DNA of 64,000 nucleotides from Knufia peltigerae (Eukaryota; Ascomycota; Eurotiomycetes; Chaetothyriales; Trichomeriaceae), in assembly GCA_030247855.1 (NCBI GenBank), contig JAPDRN010000024.1, forward strand, positions 1-64,000. The letters run 5' to 3'. Below are positions 9,522-20,349 of the stretch, in pieces. A program made the translations under genes and the position numbers. Position 1 is the stretch's first letter. The number at the start of each line of letters is the position of its first letter. The notes under the pieces are model-generated. The model was not told where the DNA came from, did not search any database, and was given only the letters and a program-made list of their open reading frames with translations.

Positions 9522-11004
9522 CTACACACCGGCCGTCTTTCTCGGGTCAACGTCCACCAAATGCACATCCAGATAGACTGGCCAATCCGGTGCCAAGTTG
9601 CTTCGAGATTCGGAAAGCGGCTTAAGCGCCTCGTCGATAGCCTTTCTGTCCACTTGGCCTTTGGGTTGAGATTCGATTTGTGCAAACTTGAACAGATCCT
9701 CTTCCAGTTCCTCGGCTAATAGACGACTTGGCTGTGGCAGGAAGGTACCTTGTCGGCCTTGGTGTGTGTGCAATGTCGCGTATGGCAGAGCTGGACGGGT
9801 TGCGGCCTTTTCAGCCAGGTCACTAAGCGCATTCAAGCCACTCATGCCACCAATGGTCCTCGTCGATCTGGTAACATGCACGTTTTGGCTGGCCGATCTC
9901 TCCATTTCCGGGGCTTCCAGCTCTTCCTCATCCGAAGATCCACTATCTTCAGAACCAGCTCGCTTGCCATGGTCGTCTTTGCCACGTTTTCTTGTGTTGC
10001 TTGCTTCTCCTTCCTTGCGTGATGTGGTGAAAAAGTGTCGTGCTGCAATCTGTGCCTGGTGAGACTGGAAGTTGAGCTCTTTGTCCGTGAAGAGAGAGTG
10101 GATCGAGTAGACTGGCGCGGTCTGATTCGATGTTGCGCTTCCTTTGCGGTCTGCCGGAGTTGAGATGCCATTTCGCGACGGGGAGCCCATATCATCATCG
10201 ACATGTTTTCGTTTGCGCTTGTGCATGTCACCCACCCCGTTGAGGTCTTCTTGCTCCCGGTGTCGGGTGAAACGAGTCTTGCGACTCGTGTGGTTGCCTC
10301 CAGGACTTCCAGGGTTGGTGATACTGAATTGGCTAGGATGAAGAAGTAGGGCGTTGGTGTCTGCGATATCAAGTTGTTCCTTCTCTTTCATAAGTCTCTG
10401 TCTTTTGTGAGAGAGGGATTGGAATAGTCGTTCTCGCAAGGTTGAGGTCATGTGCTCGCATTCTTCTGCAGCAAGGTGCAGTCGATAGTCACATTCGTAT
10501 TTAAGTCTTTCCAGACGCGCATTGTGGTTGTTCTACAGTTTTCATCAGTGAGTGGGCCATGCGGGATTGTATCGTCCAACCTACCATGAGCTGGATGAGG
10601 GCGATCTCTTTTGCTTCTTTGGCATCGTTCACCTCATGTACAAATTCGGCATACCATTTTCCGGCCATCGAGGACATTTGTGATTGATAAGGCGTTCCTG
10701 ATGCTGCTAACTCGGCTATCCTGGCAATCTCTTCTGGCGAGTCTTCCAAAGGTTCAGGGTCATAGGGGTCAGCTTGAGAGATAAGGCTCATGTCGGTTTG
10801 GAGGGCAATGAGTTGTTCCCGGTAGTGCTGCTCTCGATTTGAGGCGAGCTCATTATGCAGCTCTTGCTGGTGTGCGACATGTTGATTCCGTCTTTTGTCT
10901 CTCTTGGACAGTGGCTGCGCTGGAGGAGTGGGTGAGCGATGCTGAGGGTATAGAGAAGCGTCAGGGCCCGTCAGCGGCGGGGTGGGCGAGGGAGAGTAAG
11001 CCAT
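9522..11004 (-). CDS. Sds3/Dep1-like subunit of an Rpd3-type histone deacetylase complex
   Basis: Two exons, 11004-10585 and 10532-9522, joined over a 52-nt intron (GTAGGT...CTGTAG); 476 residues. The joint restores a long helix: EIALIQLM then NNHNARLERLKYECDYRLHLAAEECEHMTSTLRERL. The N-terminal third (SKRDKRRNQHVAHQQELHNELASNREQHYREQLIALQTDMSLI) is the coiled-coil Sds3-like region that contacts the Sin3 scaffold in this family. The later part is basic and acidic low-complexity (KRKRKHVDDD; SSDEEELEAPE) with a conserved-looking tail (YATLHTHQGRQGTFLP). It is expected in the nucleus as a corepressor subunit. Whether the yeast orthologue is Dep1 or Sds3 I cannot decide. It shares a divergent promoter with the amidohydrolase gene. 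Confidence 0.75.
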
Positions 11005-11654
11005 CGTATTCTGACTTAAGAAACCACGGTACGATGTCGTGACACCGTTCCAAAAGAGTTCTGCGCAAGAGTTGTGTAGAGCCGTCCTGTGCGAAATCTG
11101 AGCTAAACGCAGTCGGTGTCATTCTATCTCAAGAGATCCCTTGGAAATGAAGCAAGTTAGCCGGAGCTGCTATCTTATCACCACGTGACTATATTACTGT
11201 TAATACATTTCGATCACGCTCTAATGAGATAGCGCCAAATCAAGAAATGATCTTTAGAGAGAGCTTTGATTGGTCGACATCTCGTGCCTGTACTTTCCAT
11301 GTTCTTACCAATGACTCTGACGAACTGAAATCACTCTACATATGAGATAGGAGCATGTCCTTTGTATTCTATCAAACTAGGTCTGCAAAGAGTACAGGTG
11401 CCGTAGCAGGTCTCGCAGCGACTTGGTTTGCGGGACGAGTTGTTGCCCCGCCTCCACAATTCAGTTACACATGCGGTACCAAAATAGCCAGCCAGACTAC
11501 GGAGTGCTGACTCCCCACCCCGAAGACCGTCTACACCGATCCCTAACAAAAGGACTATTAATTTCCAAGTTCATGTATATGAAGCTCATCATTTTGACCT
11601 GTAGTCAATCTCTCCGTATACGTAGCCTACGATACATTGCGGCCCAGTATCAAG
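11005..11654. promoter_or_regulatory. Divergent promoter region, Sds3-like gene and amidohydrolase gene
   Basis: 650 nt between two divergent starts. It includes ATTGGTCG near 11269 and CACGTGAC near 11192 as possible factor sites. No gene is supported in it. Confidence 0.45.
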
Positions 11655-13045
11655 ATGGGCTCAACCGTCATCCATTCCGTCCTTCTCTTTGACGGCGTCT
11701 CGATTTATTCTGATGCGTCTGTCACCTTTGACCTTGAGTCTGGCACAATTACATCCGTCTCAACCACTCCCACTCCCAGCACAGACTATCCTTCTGGGGC
11801 TGCCGTGATTGATGGCAAAGGGTGCACTCTTCTTCCAGGCTTGATCGAATCACACATGCACGTCCACAATCTTCACCTTCCTCCAGGGGCGAGCGAGGAT
11901 GATATCTTGCGTTCACCTCTGCGATGTGGTGTCACGACTGTGTGTGATATGCACTCCGATCCAGAGTCTGTGACGAAGCAGAGAAAGGCAGTCGCCGAGG
12001 AATTAGCTCAGGCCAAGAAGTCCAATGGAACGGTGACCATGTCGGATCTGAAAAGCTCGCTGTATGGTGCGACCATCGCAGGCGGGTGGCCGAAGCCAGT
12101 CGTGTTGGGTCACAACCCAACTGAAGAGGTAAGTCTTTCATCAGAGAAGAAATCGGTTTACAGTTTTGCCGTTTCATATCTTCACTGGCTCATGTATTGC
12201 AGCTAAAAGCGCTTGTCGAAACGTGGCCAAATGTGACTGTCGAAACTGCACCAGACTTTGTGAAGAGCCATAAGGCCAAGGGGGCCGACTACATCAAACT
12301 CATGCAGGAGAATTGCTGTTCTCTCGCCATGCCCACCGGCGCTATACCTGTAGCCACACTCGAGCTTCAAACGGCCGTGGTCAACGCTGGCCACGCCGCA
12401 GGGTTCCCCGTTGTCGGCCATGCACTCAGTGTTGACATGACTGAGGTGGTCCTCAAAGCTGGTGCGGACGGTCTTACACACACATTCGTAGACCAGCCTC
12501 CACCGCAAAGCACCATTGACCTTTACAAGAAGAACAACGCATTTGTTATCCCGACTTTGACCATCCTTGCAAGTTTGACCAATGAACTTCAGGATTGGCG
12601 AGACCAATTCGCAGATCTTGCCAAACAAAAGAAACTGGTGGACGATTTCACCGTGCAAAACATGAGGGAGGCCATGAACGTGAAAGACGCAGCAGCCAAG
12701 CTTGAATACGCATTTGATACAGTTAAGAGACTCAGACAGGAAGGTATTGACGTTGTCGCGGGGACTGATGCTGTAGCTGGACTGAAGGGTTCGGGCATTG
12801 GTCCAAGTCTCTGGATGGAGCTGCTGTTGTACATCGAAAAGTGTGACATGAGCGTTACCGAAGCACTTCACTCGGCAACGGCGCTCCCTGCGAAGAGATT
12901 CGGTTTCAGTGATCGAGGCATCATCGCCAAAGGAAAGCGAGCCGATCTAGTGCTTGTGAAAGGGAACGTTACTGAGAAGCTGGCTACTCTGTGGGAAGGT
13001 GAAGGTATTGTGGGAGTTTGGAAGCAAGGCGTCAAGGCTGGCTGA
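11655..13045 (+). CDS. Metal-dependent amidohydrolase (imidazolonepropionase/prolidase-like)
   Basis: Two exons, 11655-12128 and 12203-13045, intron of 74 nt (GTAAGT...TTGCAG); 438 residues. ATG 11655 (CAAGATGGG) is preferred to an upstream non-conserved start. The TIM-barrel amidohydrolase signature is complete: the HxH pair in PGLIESHMHVH (residues 61-71), the probable metal-bridging Lys in GADYIKL, His in PVVGHALS and in GLTHTF, and the metal/catalytic Asp in VVAGTDA. The ending RADLVLVKGN is the usual return strand of the small beta domain. Members cleave amide bonds of dipeptides or cyclic amides. The substrate here is unknown. It may be cytosolic since no signal peptide is seen. The O-methyltransferase lies downstream on the same strand. 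Confidence 0.9.
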
Positions 13046-13830
13046 GTGAGAGATAGATGTGTAACTCTTATCTTCACCCTCGACATTAGTTTCATCATTG
13101 ACGTGTGACTGAAATGGAACTCATGTTGTTGTGTTCGTACTCGTATGGAGGATTGATTTTCCATTTCTCGGCCTCCACTTTTTCTCCTGAATGCGGAACC
13201 AAGCACTATATAGAGGACTGCCTGACTTCCTAGGACGTTTACGAGAATCCTTCCTTGCTGCAATAAGTCTGTGGAGAGACCAAAGTCCCATATCCGGGAT
13301 AGATGTGAAGTACCCCAGCGCGGCATGAGATCATTTACGGTTAGCTGCAGCCTTGATCCGCTTCATTCCATACTCGTTATTCCTGCATGTTACTCCATTC
13401 CGTGTCCCTGACGCTCCTTCGACTCATTCCGACGCATTCACCTCTTGCTTGGCTGATGGTCGCATTTCGTATCGGCGGCCTTACATTTTGTACATCACAT
13501 TTTGTCCCAAGCATAAAATCTGTCGCGATATATAGCACGCTAGCGAGTCCCCCAACTCTTGTACCTCGCAAAGGTGGATCCGAACGCGCGCTCGGTCTCT
13601 CACTTGACACTGACACTACTGCAATGCTGCGTTGTCAAAGCGATTGGTGTTAAATAGGCCATGCCACGTCTTCCCGCGCGTTTCACAAGATAAGGAGTCA
13701 AACACCTGGTACGTGTCTACACACTTGCCAGTAAGTACCTTGGAACCTGTCCACGCACTCCATCAGAAACCCTTTTGGCCGACGACAGAAAAGTACCGGT
13801 CGGTTGTGACTTATTAATCGAGTCAAGATC
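13046..13830. other. Intergenic, promoter of the O-methyltransferase gene
   Basis: 785 nt. An AT-rich TATATA-like element (CGATATATAGCACG, near 13523) lies about 300 nt upstream of the start. No coding evidence is seen beyond shadows of the amidohydrolase. Confidence 0.45.
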
Positions 13831-15283
13831 ATGCTTGACTCCAAAGTCGAAGATCTGGAAGCTCTGGCCGAGACGTGCCTCGAGACTGCCAAACAGATCA
13901 AGGGTTACCTCGCGTCCAAGAAACTCCCCCAGCCGACGTTCGACCAGAATGGACCAGAGTTCTTCCCACCCGTCACTCCAGAGGTCGATGCCGCCAGACT
14001 CGACCTTCGCGCTGCTGCAAAGAGACTGTACGATCTGGCCGCTGGCCCGGATGATGTTCTGACCTGGCATTCATATCACTGCGTACGTTGAAGACCCAAC
14101 GGGATACTGTTGATATTTCGTCGGTAGTAGGTAGCAACGACTCTGACCTTTACTTTTGTTTTCTCCCCCTTTACAGGCTCACGATCTCAATGCGTTCCGC
14201 TACGTCCATAGATACAACATCCCAGCGAACGTCCCACTCAAGTCGACAATAACATACCCCGACCTTGCTTCCAAACTGTCTCTGGACCCGTCCCAGCTCA
14301 AACAAATGCTCCGCCAACTCATGGCGATCCACGTCTTTCACGAACCCTCGCCGGGCCTGATCGCACACACGGCATCGTCTCGACTTCTGACGCACTGGGG
14401 CGTCGGCTCCTTCAACCACTTCATCGCCGAGGACTCGTTCCCCGTGGCCGCGCGTGTGGTCGACGCCCTCGACCACTTCGGACACGGACGACAGGAACCC
14501 AACAAGGCGGCACTCAACTACACCTTCAACACGGACAAGGTGCAGTACGAGTGGTACGAGTCCAACCCGGCGGTGCGCGAGCGCTTCAGCAAGATCATGA
14601 CCTTCATGTCCAAGGCCCCCGTCATGGCCAACGAGCACGTCGCGAAGGGGTTCGACTGGGCCGGCCTCCCTGAGGGTTCCGTCGTCGTCGACGTCGCGGG
14701 CAACATGGGCCACTGCTCCATCCCCATCGCCGAGACCAACCCGGGCATCCGCATCGTCGTGCAGGACCTCCCCAAGATCATCAACAACGCGAAAGACCCG
14801 GCGACCAGCGTGGTGCCGGAACACCTCCGACCGCGCTTCGAGTTTGTCGAGCACAGCTTCTTCGAACCCCAACCCGTCAAGGGCGCCGCCGTCTACTTTT
14901 TGCGCATGATCATGCACGATTATAGTGATGAATATGCCATCAAGATCCTCCGCCCGCTCGTCCAAGCCATGTCCCCCGACTCGAGGATCGTTCTCATGGA
15001 CCAACTCATGCCGTCGACCGTCGGCCTGTTGCCCTACGACGTCGAGCGCATGATGCGCACGACGGACCTACAGATGATGGCCCTGACCAACGCCAAGGAA
15101 CGCGACGAGGACGAGTGGAAGGATCTCGTGTCCAGGGCCGGTGAAGGGCTTGTCGAGCAACTCTTTGCTCGAACCGAGGACAAGGGTCGAGGCAAGATTC
15201 TGGGCATCAAGAACATCCAGACCCCTCCAGGTAGTACGTTGAGTGTGATTGAGGTTGGCTTTGTCGATCAGACGAAAGCTTGA
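13831..15283 (+). CDS. SAM-dependent O-methyltransferase (COMT/AflP type)
   Basis: Two exons, 13831-14082 and 14177-15283, intron of 94 nt (GTACGT...TTACAG); 452 residues. The N-terminal half is the winged-helix dimerisation domain (YPDLASKLSLDPSQLKQMLRQLMA; GLIAHTASSRLL). The C-terminal half is the Rossmann methyltransferase: motif I VVVDVAGNMGHCS (about 254-266), RIVVQDLPKII for the SAM acid residue, FEFVEHSFFEPQPVKGAAVYFLR, and catalytic-type His in MIMHDYSDE (near residue 331). The family methylates phenolic or polyketide hydroxyls in secondary metabolism. Motif I has Ala in place of the usual second Gly (VDVGGG), a mild oddity. No backbone synthase is adjacent. Confidence 0.92.
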
Positions 15284-15900
15284 AACCAGGAGCTCAGTCA
15301 ACCAATGAGTCTACCTAGTACCTAGGGAGAAACCGAATAAACCGACCCAGGGGTTCCAGGTTCCGTAAGTACCTGCCTTATACATGCGAAACATAAAACC
15401 AAAACCCACAGAGAGGTACAGAGACAATGTATAGGACCCAGACACCTCTCAACGCACCTTGGTGCAAGTCTTTTGTTTGTAAATGGTCAACCTACTCCGT
15501 ACATGAAACATAAAAACAGAGCATTTGAAAAAAGCAAAACTGTGGAAGAAAGTTCATTTCCAATTCTGTACGAGCGATAAACAGTACACTAGCCAAAGGG
15601 TTCTCTCTAGCCTCTAGCATCTGCAAAAATGAGATGCTTGATAAGATAGTGATAAACATCAAAAAAGAGTGTCCCCGGAGGACACACAAGAGAGCTGCTC
15701 GATGTGAAATGAACCCAACCGAAGGAGGCCAATACCATGCCGCCCGTCTTTTCCTTCCACACACACCTGCCCTGAGTTCACGTCGTTATCGCTTCGCCAG
15801 TCCATCCATGTCCCAAAGTATTATTATTTCTACCACGTATTGTTTGCGTGACTCCTGCGCCTGGTCCTCAGGATTCCCCTCCTATTGAGTTTTCATGTCT
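15284..15900. other. Intergenic between convergent genes
   Basis: 617 nt of 3' flanks of the O-methyltransferase and the disordered-protein gene. It contains ACCTAGTACCTAGGG near 15312 and a TACTCCGTA copy at 15493-15501. No gene is supported. Confidence 0.5.
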
Positions 15901-18021
15901 CTAACAATCAATCATTTCTTCAGGGTCGGTAATCCAAACGAGCTCTCTTCCCTCGGCGGCCGCTTGCCTGGCAAACTCTTCTCCTCGATCAAACTCTCGA
16001 GTCCAGAACTCGGCTGACTCTTGACTGTCACGTTCGGTCCAATTCTTTCGGACTAGGTTGTCGACAAATTGAGACGCGATGCCGGCTTCGACATAAGTTT
16101 GCGCTTGAGGCCAATCGAGCCCGGCGGCCCATTCGTCGTATTGGTGTTCTCTTTGATAGTCCGTCATCCCGTCTTCTCCAACAGCAGTGTTGTCCAACTC
16201 TTTACGTGCCTTTGGCGTTGGGCTGAATGATGACGACATTGTTGTATTGTTGGGAGTACCGATTTGGCTCCTGGGTCGGATAGGAGGCGTATCTGAAACC
16301 TCAATCTGCGACTCACGAAAAGAGCTGATCTCTCCCATATCTTCTGAAGGAGGCGACGAGGATCGTGAGCGCACCTTTTCGGTGAGCGAAAGTCGTGATG
16401 ATCGTGCTGGTTTGTATTTTTGAGCATCAGACCTTGCCTTTTCCAATCGGCTTTCGGTAGTGTCGTTGACAGAGCTCTCATCTTGAACTGATGAACTTGG
16501 TGTCAGGGAAGAGGAAGATCCAGGAAGTTCTGCATGAGACATTCGAGGCGTGCTGGGTCGAGGAGGGATTTCTTCGTCAGTTGTCTGGCCGAGTGTGATG
16601 GTATCTTCTTCTTCATCCTCCTCATATTCGTCCATATCAGGAACCCGGAAATGCCCAGGAGAAGGATTAGCGAGAGATGGTCGCCAGGTGGTATCATTCG
16701 GATCAACGACGCTGGGATCAAGTCGAAATTTGGGTGATGTATTGTTTGCAGTGTTCTGGAGGGTTTTAGGGGGGTGCATGCCGCTCACGTCCCTCGCGGA
16801 AATACTAGACGCAGATGATTCGGATATTTTTGATCTGTCGGAAGGATCAGAAAACATGCTGCCACGATACTCTCCAGAGCGACCGTATGTGCCATACACA
16901 TGTTTCACCGAGGTCTGTGGGTTGATGCGTACTGACTTTCCGGATCGTGCCAAGGTGGTGTAAGTGTTTGCTCTCAGAGCGGAGCGCAAAGGAGTTTGTG
17001 GTGCAATCTTGTTTGATGGTGTGAAAGGCTCATCGCATGTGGGTCGCGACTCTTCGAGTCCCTCAACCTCATTGTCCACGTCTAGATAAGTCTCGTCGAT
17101 GCCGAAACCACCTCTCTTAGGTGGTGGCAGTTCTCCGTTGAATGAAGCAAGCTTGCGTTTATTTGTGCCTGGGATTTCGGTGGGATTGAACTGTTCCATT
17201 TCAGCTTCAGTGTTGGTGTCTCTCAAAGCCGCCAGTGCTTCACGGCCAGCGCGGGTATTCATAGCCCTTCTCCGCTTCCAATTCTCTTTGGTAAATACAC
17301 GATCATCCACGAGAGCCTCTGAAGTAGGAGGGGCAGAACCGTTTGTTCTTGGTGTGGGTGAAGGTACATCGGAGGTGAAAATGCTGTGGTCAAGTGTTGT
17401 TTGTTTAGGTGACACGTCTTCTACTTCACTGTTCGAATGTCGCGTTTGTTCTGCCTGTTCTGCGTCATTCGGCGCACCAGTTAGGTAGCCAAAAATCTTT
17501 CTAACACTGCCAAAAAGACCGCCTGCTCTTGCTGGAGTCTGTTGAGCTGGTGTTTCTGGCTCCCTGATCCTTTCATCGCCCTCGTCATGTTTTTCTGAAG
17601 TTTTCGGTGGAGTGTTCGTTCGCTCGACGGGAATGATGGCTTTTCTACTATAGGGAGAATCGCGACGCGAAGAGAGCTTAGGCGGAGCGGAGGTAAGGAG
17701 GCTTCGGTTTCGCGTAGCGGAGAACATAAAAGTATTTCCTCGACGAGGTTGCTCTGGGGTGACCGCATGCCGCGGTCTTTTCGAGGAATTTTCTGAGCCA
17801 TCGTCTTCTCGGCGTCGCTTTGTACTCTGCGTCTCTGTTCGACTGGTTAGATCTAGGTCCTCTGTCTGGGTGGAAGCATGCTGGTAATGGGAGACAAAAG
17901 TTGCAGGCACTGGGGATGTGCAAGCAACACCTTGGGATTGGGCCATCTTTCGCTCACGTTTTGGTGGTTGGTATTCCGAAAAGCCCTCGGGTCGGGCGCC
18001 TTGTCCACGGGTATGAACCAT
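15901..18021 (-). CDS. Disordered, probably nuclear protein of unknown function
   Basis: Single-exon, 706 residues from the ATG at 18021 (MVHTRGQGARPEG). The sequence is largely Ser/Thr/Pro-rich with basic clusters suited to nuclear import (TKRRREDD, SSKRPRHAV). One amphipathic segment stands out near 165-185, GGLFGSVRKIFGYLTG, which resembles membrane-surface helices. Later come a conserved-looking block ALRANTYTTLARSGKSVRINPQTSVKHVYGTYG cut by disorder, an acidic run EYEEDEEED, and a charged helical C-terminus (DEWAAGLDWPQAQTYVEAG...). I do not recognise the family. A nuclear-envelope or chromatin role is only a guess from composition and the amphipathic helix. Confidence 0.65.
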   Translation of the reverse strand: MVHTRGQGARPEGFSEYQPPKRERKMAQSQGVACTSPVPATFVSHYQHASTQTEDLDLTSRTETQSTKRRREDDGSENSSKRPRHAVTPEQPRRGNTFMFSATRNRSLLTSAPPKLSSRRDSPYSRKAIIPVERTNTPPKTSEKHDEGDERIREPETPAQQTPARAGGLFGSVRKIFGYLTGAPNDAEQAEQTRHSNSEVEDVSPKQTTLDHSIFTSDVPSPTPRTNGSAPPTSEALVDDRVFTKENWKRRRAMNTRAGREALAALRDTNTEAEMEQFNPTEIPGTNKRKLASFNGELPPPKRGGFGIDETYLDVDNEVEGLEESRPTCDEPFTPSNKIAPQTPLRSALRANTYTTLARSGKSVRINPQTSVKHVYGTYGRSGEYRGSMFSDPSDRSKISESSASSISARDVSGMHPPKTLQNTANNTSPKFRLDPSVVDPNDTTWRPSLANPSPGHFRVPDMDEYEEDEEEDTITLGQTTDEEIPPRPSTPRMSHAELPGSSSSLTPSSSVQDESSVNDTTESRLEKARSDAQKYKPARSSRLSLTEKVRSRSSSPPSEDMGEISSFRESQIEVSDTPPIRPRSQIGTPNNTTMSSSFSPTPKARKELDNTAVGEDGMTDYQREHQYDEWAAGLDWPQAQTYVEAGIASQFVDNLVRKNWTERDSQESAEFWTREFDRGEEFARQAAAEGRELVWITDPEEMIDC

Positions 18022-18645
18022 TGTCAATGGGGTGGTACTCGATATAATGTTTTCTGGACGATAAACATCATTGAAGAATGGCAGTGATATAGACTGGTGC
18101 TGGCAAATGCCGCATTTAGACTAGTGCCAGATGGCTTGGCCATTGTTCTCTCTACTCGTACTGAGTATTGGAGACGCCAACATACTCACCCTGTGAGTAC
18201 TTTGCCTGACCTCGATCCTCACTGACTTTGACTCGTCAATGGAACCCATCTTGTGTATTTCCAATATGTGTTGACGGCTCTACTGCAGTATCGTCGAGGG
18301 GTGGTAGTATTCTCCCGCATCAGGGACCAAACCCGCTTGTTATGTACATCTCCTGCTGGATTTGAGGTTTTTGTCCATGACAGGACCTCTCGTTCCCGAC
18401 TAAGTGCGCTGGATGTTCACCTACCAGTATTTGCCCTTGATGTAGTCCGTACGTAGCCAGTACCTTCCTAGAGACTACGCTCTTGTCGAGTCTTGATGTT
18501 CAACCTGCGCAGCCTCGCGGCCACGAGGCTGAAAACACGTGATGCGCCAAGATTCTCTCGCTACTGAAGCTCCGGATCCAAATCTACAATGATTTTGAAC
18601 GTAGTCTGATTGATACTTGTATTGGTACGCAGCATCACGCTAGCA
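18022..18645. other. Divergent promoter region
   Basis: About 620 nt between the disordered-protein gene (minus) and the mitochondrial-protein gene (plus). It contains ACTCGTACTGAGTATTGG near 18152 and GTACGT words. No gene is supported. Confidence 0.45.
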
Positions 18646-19908
18646 ATGGACCACCTTTGCACACGATGTGCAAGGCTGAGTCTCAGGGCGAGACCTACGA
18701 GCTCGGCATTGCCCCCAAAAAGCACCTTTCGAAGATTTTCTGCCGCCCGCAGCCTGCTAGCAGACGGTATATACATCCTGCATTCTAAACTATTCTCCAT
18801 CTGACAGTTCTTTGCAGACGATTCTAAGGCCTTGAACAGCAATGCGAGCTCGTCCGGTCCACGTATAATCCGTGAAAAGATAGGACCGAAAGGTGCTGGT
18901 CCATCACACCTGGTCCGTGAATCAAGTGCACCAGCCCAGCGTGGTACGCTCCTGAGACGGTCAAATACTGGCCCAGGCGCCGCAGCTCGCGCGGGAGCCG
19001 CAACCACCCAGCCTGGCCAGCGTCAAAATATCAACAGAACATCAACACCTGGTTCAAGGCCCTCTCCGCCAGGCCCCGTTCTGCGCCGTACAGGCCCTCC
19101 TCGCGATGGCACCTCCAGCCGTCCTCCCTTCCAACGCAGCGGACAAAGAAGCTCTCAGCCCGGTAAAGCTCCAGCGGGACGTGGTACAGGACCTCGAGTA
19201 GACAAGAGAATTCAGCGCCGCGATCAAAGGAAGGCAAGAAAAGCTGCAGAGGATGAGGATGCCGATGAAGATCTCGAGATTGAGGAAAAAGTAGACCACT
19301 GGGTCAATACGGTGATTGATCCGCCTCCAAACCCGACTGAGGAGATCACCTACACCCCCGGTCAGAACATGGCGGTCAAGGACCTTCGAGCAGACTGGCC
19401 AAACACACCGCTCTCTGGCACGGGCTTGACAGAGACTGTTCAGCAGCGGATCGAATGGCTTGCGCACCGCATCCCGCATGGCTATCAGACCCCCGGGCAA
19501 CTCGCCGAGCGTTACGTCAAGGGCTACTTCACACGCTTCGAGAGTGAGGAAGAGAAGGCCGAAGTGTTGAAATTGGCCGCGGAGATGGCTCAGAAGCGTG
19601 CCGATCGAGTGACAGAGCGGAAGAATATCGAGGCTAAGCCACACGACATGTCTTTCAGCGACGTTGTCTCACGACAGACAGAGCGTCAGGGCCTTGCCGA
19701 TACGTATGTCCGTGGTGACTACCCAACAGTCCGAAAACAGAAGATGCCATTTTTAGACCATGTGGTCGAGAATTTGAACAACAATGGCACTTACCAGGGC
19801 ACGCAGACGAAGCAGTTCATGAAGACCATTCGGAGATTGATGGCGGCTGGCCATCCCAGCCAGGCTCCCAAACCCGCTGCTCCCAAACAGGTATCCAAAC
19901 GGGCTTGA
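18646..19908 (+). CDS. Mitochondrially targeted protein, function unknown
   Basis: Two exons, 18646-18766 and 18818-19908, intron of 51 nt (GTATAT...TTGCAG); 403 residues. The first exon supplies a classic presequence, basic and Ser/Ala-rich without acidic residues (LSLRARPTSS, then FRRFSAARSLL, which looks like a processing site). A Gly/Pro/Arg-rich linker follows, then a basic region (VDKRIQRRDQRKARKAAEDE). The C-terminal domain is helical (VQQRIEWLAHRIPHGYQTP; PFLDHVVENLNNNGTYQG). The size, the basic linker and the helical end would suit a mitoribosome-associated protein, but I cannot place it in a named family. The exon joint rests on the restored frame and the presequence. Confidence 0.7.
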
Positions 19909-20199
19909 TTTGAGCATAGATATGTAGCATTATCTGTTTCGTACGCCACTTTCTGGGATGACTCTGCTAGTTCTGGTATGGGAAATGTAGAGAGGTATTT
20001 AGATCGGTCTGGGAAAGGAGCTGTACTCGTACAAAAGGTCATTGATCATTCTCTCACTTTTTGAGAAGTCCTGCTTCTCACGTGGCCTTCTGGTAGCCTC
20101 CATGGCTATTCTATCTACCACCTTCTTCTCGCACATGTGTCTTGTCTCGTCATGATGGCGTCCGGCGCTATCATATTACCTCGTCCCCCACCCGTTCCT
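19909..20199. other. Intergenic between convergent genes
   Basis: About 290 nt of 3' flank. No gene or strong terminator-like structure is seen. Confidence 0.4.
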
Positions 20200-20349
20200 T
20201 CACTTCAGGCTCTCAAACCACCTCCAGATCCCTCGACGGCTTCGACGCTCAATTTGCGCCGCGAGCCGCCGCCCCTGCTCCCGTGCCTCAGCACGCGCCG
20301 CAGCCTTCTCCTGCTGCCTCTTCTCCTCTGCAGCCTTCTGCTGCCTCTG
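20200..20349 (-). other. 49-codon open extension after the TAG of the Cys-rich protein
   Basis: Directly downstream of the TAG the same frame continues as a Gln/Lys/Glu/Ala/Arg-rich helix (RQQKAAEEKRQQEKAAARAE) and ends IWRWFESLK before TGA at 20202-20200. The composition continues that of the preceding basic helix, so it looks like genuine former or conditional coding sequence. I found no phase-compatible GT donor that would splice out the TAG. Readthrough, a recent nonsense mutation, or a sequence error are the options. Confidence 0.55.

Noticed and set aside
14171..15004. 277-codon minus-strand frame within the O-methyltransferase
   Set aside because: Asp/Val/Gly-rich antisense of a well-supported coding exon.
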